A DNA stretch of 8,200 bases from Planctomycetota bacterium. GTDB taxonomy: Bacteria; Planctomycetota; Planctomycetia; Pirellulales; Pirellulaceae. Position 1 is the first letter of the stretch. Each line of letters begins with the position of its first letter. The position numbers and the translations under genes were made by a program. The notes below the pieces were generated by a model. The model did no database searches. It saw only the letters and a program-made list of their open reading frames with translations, and was not told where the DNA came from. The stretch is taken from positions 1 to 8,200 of the forward strand of contig JAHWKS010000188.1 in the NCBI GenBank assembly GCA_019347795.1, written 5' to 3'. Below, piece by piece: positions 6,396 to 8,200 of the stretch.

Positions 6396-6806
6396 ATGAC
6401 TATTTCCCGTTACGCCGCGTCGGCCGCGGCAATTGGCGCCGCCTTGTTGTTGGCGCCTTCCATTGGGCGAGCGACGGACGCGCCGAAAGATGCAACCGAG
6501 GCGGAAGAAGCCATTTACCGCGAACTGGATGATCTATCGCGAATTGAGTTCATTAAAACGCCGCTGCATCTCGTGGTCGAATACCTGAGGCAGGTACACA
6601 GGATTCCAATCAAGTTCGACGCGAAAGCCGTCAAGGAGAAGAAGCTTGCAACGGACGTGAAGGTCACGCAGAACATCACCGGCAAGACGTTACGGGAGGC
6701 TTTGCAGTTGACGCTTCGCGAATTCGACATGACGTTCGTCGTCAAGGACAATGCTTTGGTTATTATTCCAAAGGAGGCGTCGGAGGAGAAAAGCACGGAG
6801 AAGTAG
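6396..6806 (+). CDS. Small secreted protein with STN-like (secretin/TonB short N-terminal) domain
   Basis: 136 residues from ATG 6396, chosen for the GGAGG just upstream. An N-terminal signal peptide is likely: Arg, then 'AASAAAIGAALLLAPSIGRA', cleaved before 'TDAPK'. The mature part, about 100 residues, contains 'FIKTPLHLVVEYLRQVHRIPIKFDAKAVKEKKL' and 'VTQNITGKTLREALQLTLREFDMTFVVKDNALVIIPKE'. This is the beta-alpha-beta pattern of STN domains, which planctomycetes often carry in stand-alone or repeated exported proteins. In secretins and TonB receptors the domain mediates periplasmic protein contacts; here no secretin or receptor body is attached, so the role is unknown. The C-terminus is a Lys/Glu tail. 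Base composition looks less GC-rich than the neighbours. The gene lies between two copies of the nfo 3' end and converges on nfo with a 44-bp gap. Confidence 0.82.
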   Translation: MTISRYAASAAAIGAALLLAPSIGRATDAPKDATEAEEAIYRELDDLSRIEFIKTPLHLVVEYLRQVHRIPIKFDAKAVKEKKLATDVKVTQNITGKTLREALQLTLREFDMTFVVKDNALVIIPKEASEEKSTEK

Positions 6807-6850
6807 GCGAGGGCACGGCGTCAGGACCATTCGTGCTGTTCGCCTTCGGA

Positions 6851-7705
6851 TCACGCCACCAGGCTGCGCAGCATTTCGAGATTTACCGCATCCCACGTGC
6901 GGCCATTGTGTTCGCCTTTGGGCGTCTCGAGATACATCGGGACCTTGCGGAAGCGGCGATCGTTGAGCAAGAGTCGGAACGGCTCCAGGCCGAGCTTCCC
7001 GCGGCCGATGTGCTCGTGGCGATCGACCCGCGAGCCGAGCTCCCGCTTGCTGTCGTTGAGGTGAAAGGCCTTGATCTTCGTGAGGCCGATGGCGGCGTCG
7101 AAATCGCGGAATGTGGCTTTGTACTCCTTGGGCGTTCCCAGCGGGTAGCCGGCGGCGAAGATGTGGCAGGTATCGACGCAGACGCCCAGCCGGGCGGGGT
7201 CCTGCACGCCGTCGAGGATCGTCGCCAGTTGCTGGAACCGGCAGCCGAGGCACGTCCCCTGACCGGCGGTCGTTTCCAGGAGGCACTGCGACTTCAGCTC
7301 CGGCGTCTGCCGGTGAACTTCATCGAGCGCGCGGATCACCGCCTTCAGCCCCGTCTCCTCGTCGGTGCAGGTGAACGCCCCCGGGTGCAGCACGACGTAC
7401 GGGATTCCCAGCCGATCCGCCCGCCGCAGCTCCTCAATGAAACTTTCGACCGACTTCTTCCACAGCGCCGCATCCGCCGCCGCCAGGTTGATGAGATACG
7501 AGCTATGCGAAAGCGGATGCCGAATCTTCCGCTCCTTCAAAGCCGCCCGGAACCGCGCGGCGTCCTCCTCGCTGATCGGCTTGGCCCGCCACTGATTGTT
7601 GTTCTTGGTGAAAAGCTGAACAACATCCATCGTATGTTCACCGGCGGCATCGACGGCCCGGTAATAGCCGCCGGCAATCGACATGTGGGCGCCAAGGAGG
7701 GGCAT
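6851..7705 (-). CDS. nfo: Endonuclease IV (AP endonuclease, Nfo)
   Basis: A zinc-dependent TIM-barrel enzyme that cuts DNA 5' to abasic sites and trims blocked 3' ends in base excision repair. 284 residues, the full family length. All nine metal ligands appear to be present, by comparison with the E. coli enzyme: His67 ('HSSYLINLA'), His107 ('VVLHPGA'), Glu144 ('LLETTAGQGT'), Asp178 and His181 ('GVCVDTCHIFAAGY'), His215 ('KAFHLNDSK'), Asp228 and His230 ('DRHEHIGRGKLG'), and Glu260 ('MYLETPKG'). The N-terminus 'LLGAHMSIAGG' is typical. ATG 7705 has GGAG seven bases upstream, supporting this start, and a TAGAAT hexamer (minus strand, 7736-7741) is a weak -10 candidate. It is transcribed divergently from the RNase D-like gene and converges with the STN gene. 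Its last ~60 bp have a diverged copy at 6232-6291. Confidence 0.96.
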   Translation of the reverse strand: MPLLGAHMSIAGGYYRAVDAAGEHTMDVVQLFTKNNNQWRAKPISEEDAARFRAALKERKIRHPLSHSSYLINLAAADAALWKKSVESFIEELRRADRLGIPYVVLHPGAFTCTDEETGLKAVIRALDEVHRQTPELKSQCLLETTAGQGTCLGCRFQQLATILDGVQDPARLGVCVDTCHIFAAGYPLGTPKEYKATFRDFDAAIGLTKIKAFHLNDSKRELGSRVDRHEHIGRGKLGLEPFRLLLNDRRFRKVPMYLETPKGEHNGRTWDAVNLEMLRSLVA

Positions 7706-7820
7706 CGCGTTTCTCCGTGCTAAGGTGCGAGTGTAATTCTAAAAGCATGAGCCGCCGTTGAACAGCGAACGACATTCGCCCCGCGTCAAGCTGCGGTGGT
7801 CAGAACAAGGCGATTCCACT

Positions 7821-8200
7821 ATGATTCTCGGGCGCCTTCTCTTCCGTTTGGATCTCGTCAGCGTGCAGTACGACAGCATCACCACCCCGGCTGAGCTTCT
7901 CGACTTTTGCGACTCGCTGGCTGGGGCTGAGGTTATCGCCTTCGATACGGAGTTCGTCTCGGAGCATAGTTTCCGGCCGCAGTTGTGTCTGGTTCAGGTG
8001 GCGGTGGGCGAGCGGCTGGCGGTGATCGATCCGCTGTCGGCCGGCGACCTGGCGCCGTTCTGGGAGCAGTTGGCGGCGCCGGGCCGGGAGGTGATCGCCC
8101 ATTCCGCCCGCGAGGAGTTGCTGTTTTGCCTGCGGGCCGTCGGCCGGCCGCCGGCGGAGCTGTTCGATACGCAGATCGCGGCCGGGCTGATGGGCCTGGA
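7821..8200 (+). CDS. rnd: RNase D-like DEDD 3'-5' exonuclease, N-terminal part (3' truncated by window)
   Basis: The frame is open from ATG 7821 to the window end (126 codons). It reads 'ITTPAELLDFCDSLAG', then exonuclease motif I 'VIAFDTEFVSEHSFRPQLCLVQVAVG' with the metal-binding Asp and Glu of 'FDTEF', then 'LAVIDPLSAGDL'. The motif II region is 'VIAHSAREELLFCLRAVGRPPAELFDTQIAAGLMGL'. RNase D trims tRNA and other structured RNA 3' ends in the cytoplasm. GTG 7863, fourteen codons in, is an alternative start that better fits the usual N-terminus; neither has a clear ribosome site. The second Glu of 'HSAREEL' stands where E. coli RNase D has a metal-binding Asp ('HAGSEDL'). Motif III and any HRDC domain lie outside the window. 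Confidence 0.88.
   Translation, partial: MILGRLLFRLDLVSVQYDSITTPAELLDFCDSLAGAEVIAFDTEFVSEHSFRPQLCLVQVAVGERLAVIDPLSAGDLAPFWEQLAAPGREVIAHSAREELLFCLRAVGRPPAELFDTQIAAGLMGL

Noticed and set aside
6833..7723. Plus-strand open frame (296 codons) opposite nfo
   Set aside because: The minus strand encodes a complete endonuclease IV with all metal ligands; the antisense frame is a codon-bias shadow.
1..8200. CRISPR array, tRNA/rRNA genes, IS elements, prophage or anti-phage system
   Set aside because: No regularly spaced direct repeats, no cloverleaf or rRNA signatures, and no transposase, integrase or defence-type domain seen in any credible frame.

Overview
The window looks like chromosomal DNA of a GC-rich planctomycete, probably from the Pirellulales or a relative. 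This is inferred from three protein signatures: an 'FSLR-xML-xxTSLIAIALA' membrane motif, a large secreted TPR-peroxiredoxin protein, and a small secreted STN-type protein. It also fits the GC-rich codon use and the compact palindromic repeats lying between and inside genes. No phage, IS transposase, CRISPR array, rRNA or tRNA gene is visible.

Layout. (a) Bases 2-1066 (+) hold the C-terminal part of a sulfite reductase hemoprotein with an unusual C-terminal extension. (b) Convergent to it is a minus-strand block, read right to left: a TPR/peroxiredoxin-like secreted protein (5361-3061), a multi-pass membrane protein of unknown function (3020-2154), and an EamA/DMT-type transporter (about 2118-1102). 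(c) A short divergent region with a perfect 19-bp hairpin leads to a plus-strand molybdate ABC permease, modB (5527-6228). (d) A relic of an endonuclease IV 3' end (6232-6291, minus) is followed by a small secreted STN-like protein (6396-6806, +). (e) The intact endonuclease IV gene nfo lies at 6851-7705 (-). (f) Divergent from nfo is the 5' part of an RNase D-like exonuclease (7821 onwards, +), cut by the window edge.

The genes do not form one pathway. Sulfite reduction, molybdate uptake, DNA repair, RNA processing, a transporter and two envelope proteins sit side by side, as in ordinary housekeeping and accessory planctomycete chromosome.

The most interesting layer is the repeats. Two 72-bp palindromic elements (1830-1901 and 2985-3056) have the same length and orientation and show a compensatory base-pair change. 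One is read through in frame inside the transporter gene. The other holds the predicted start codon and first residues of the membrane-protein gene. A third, unrelated palindrome (5444-5484) sits in the modB leader, and modB's open frame runs through it. Separately, the STN gene is bracketed by direct repeats of the last ~60 bp of nfo, which suggests insertion or duplication at the 3' end of nfo.
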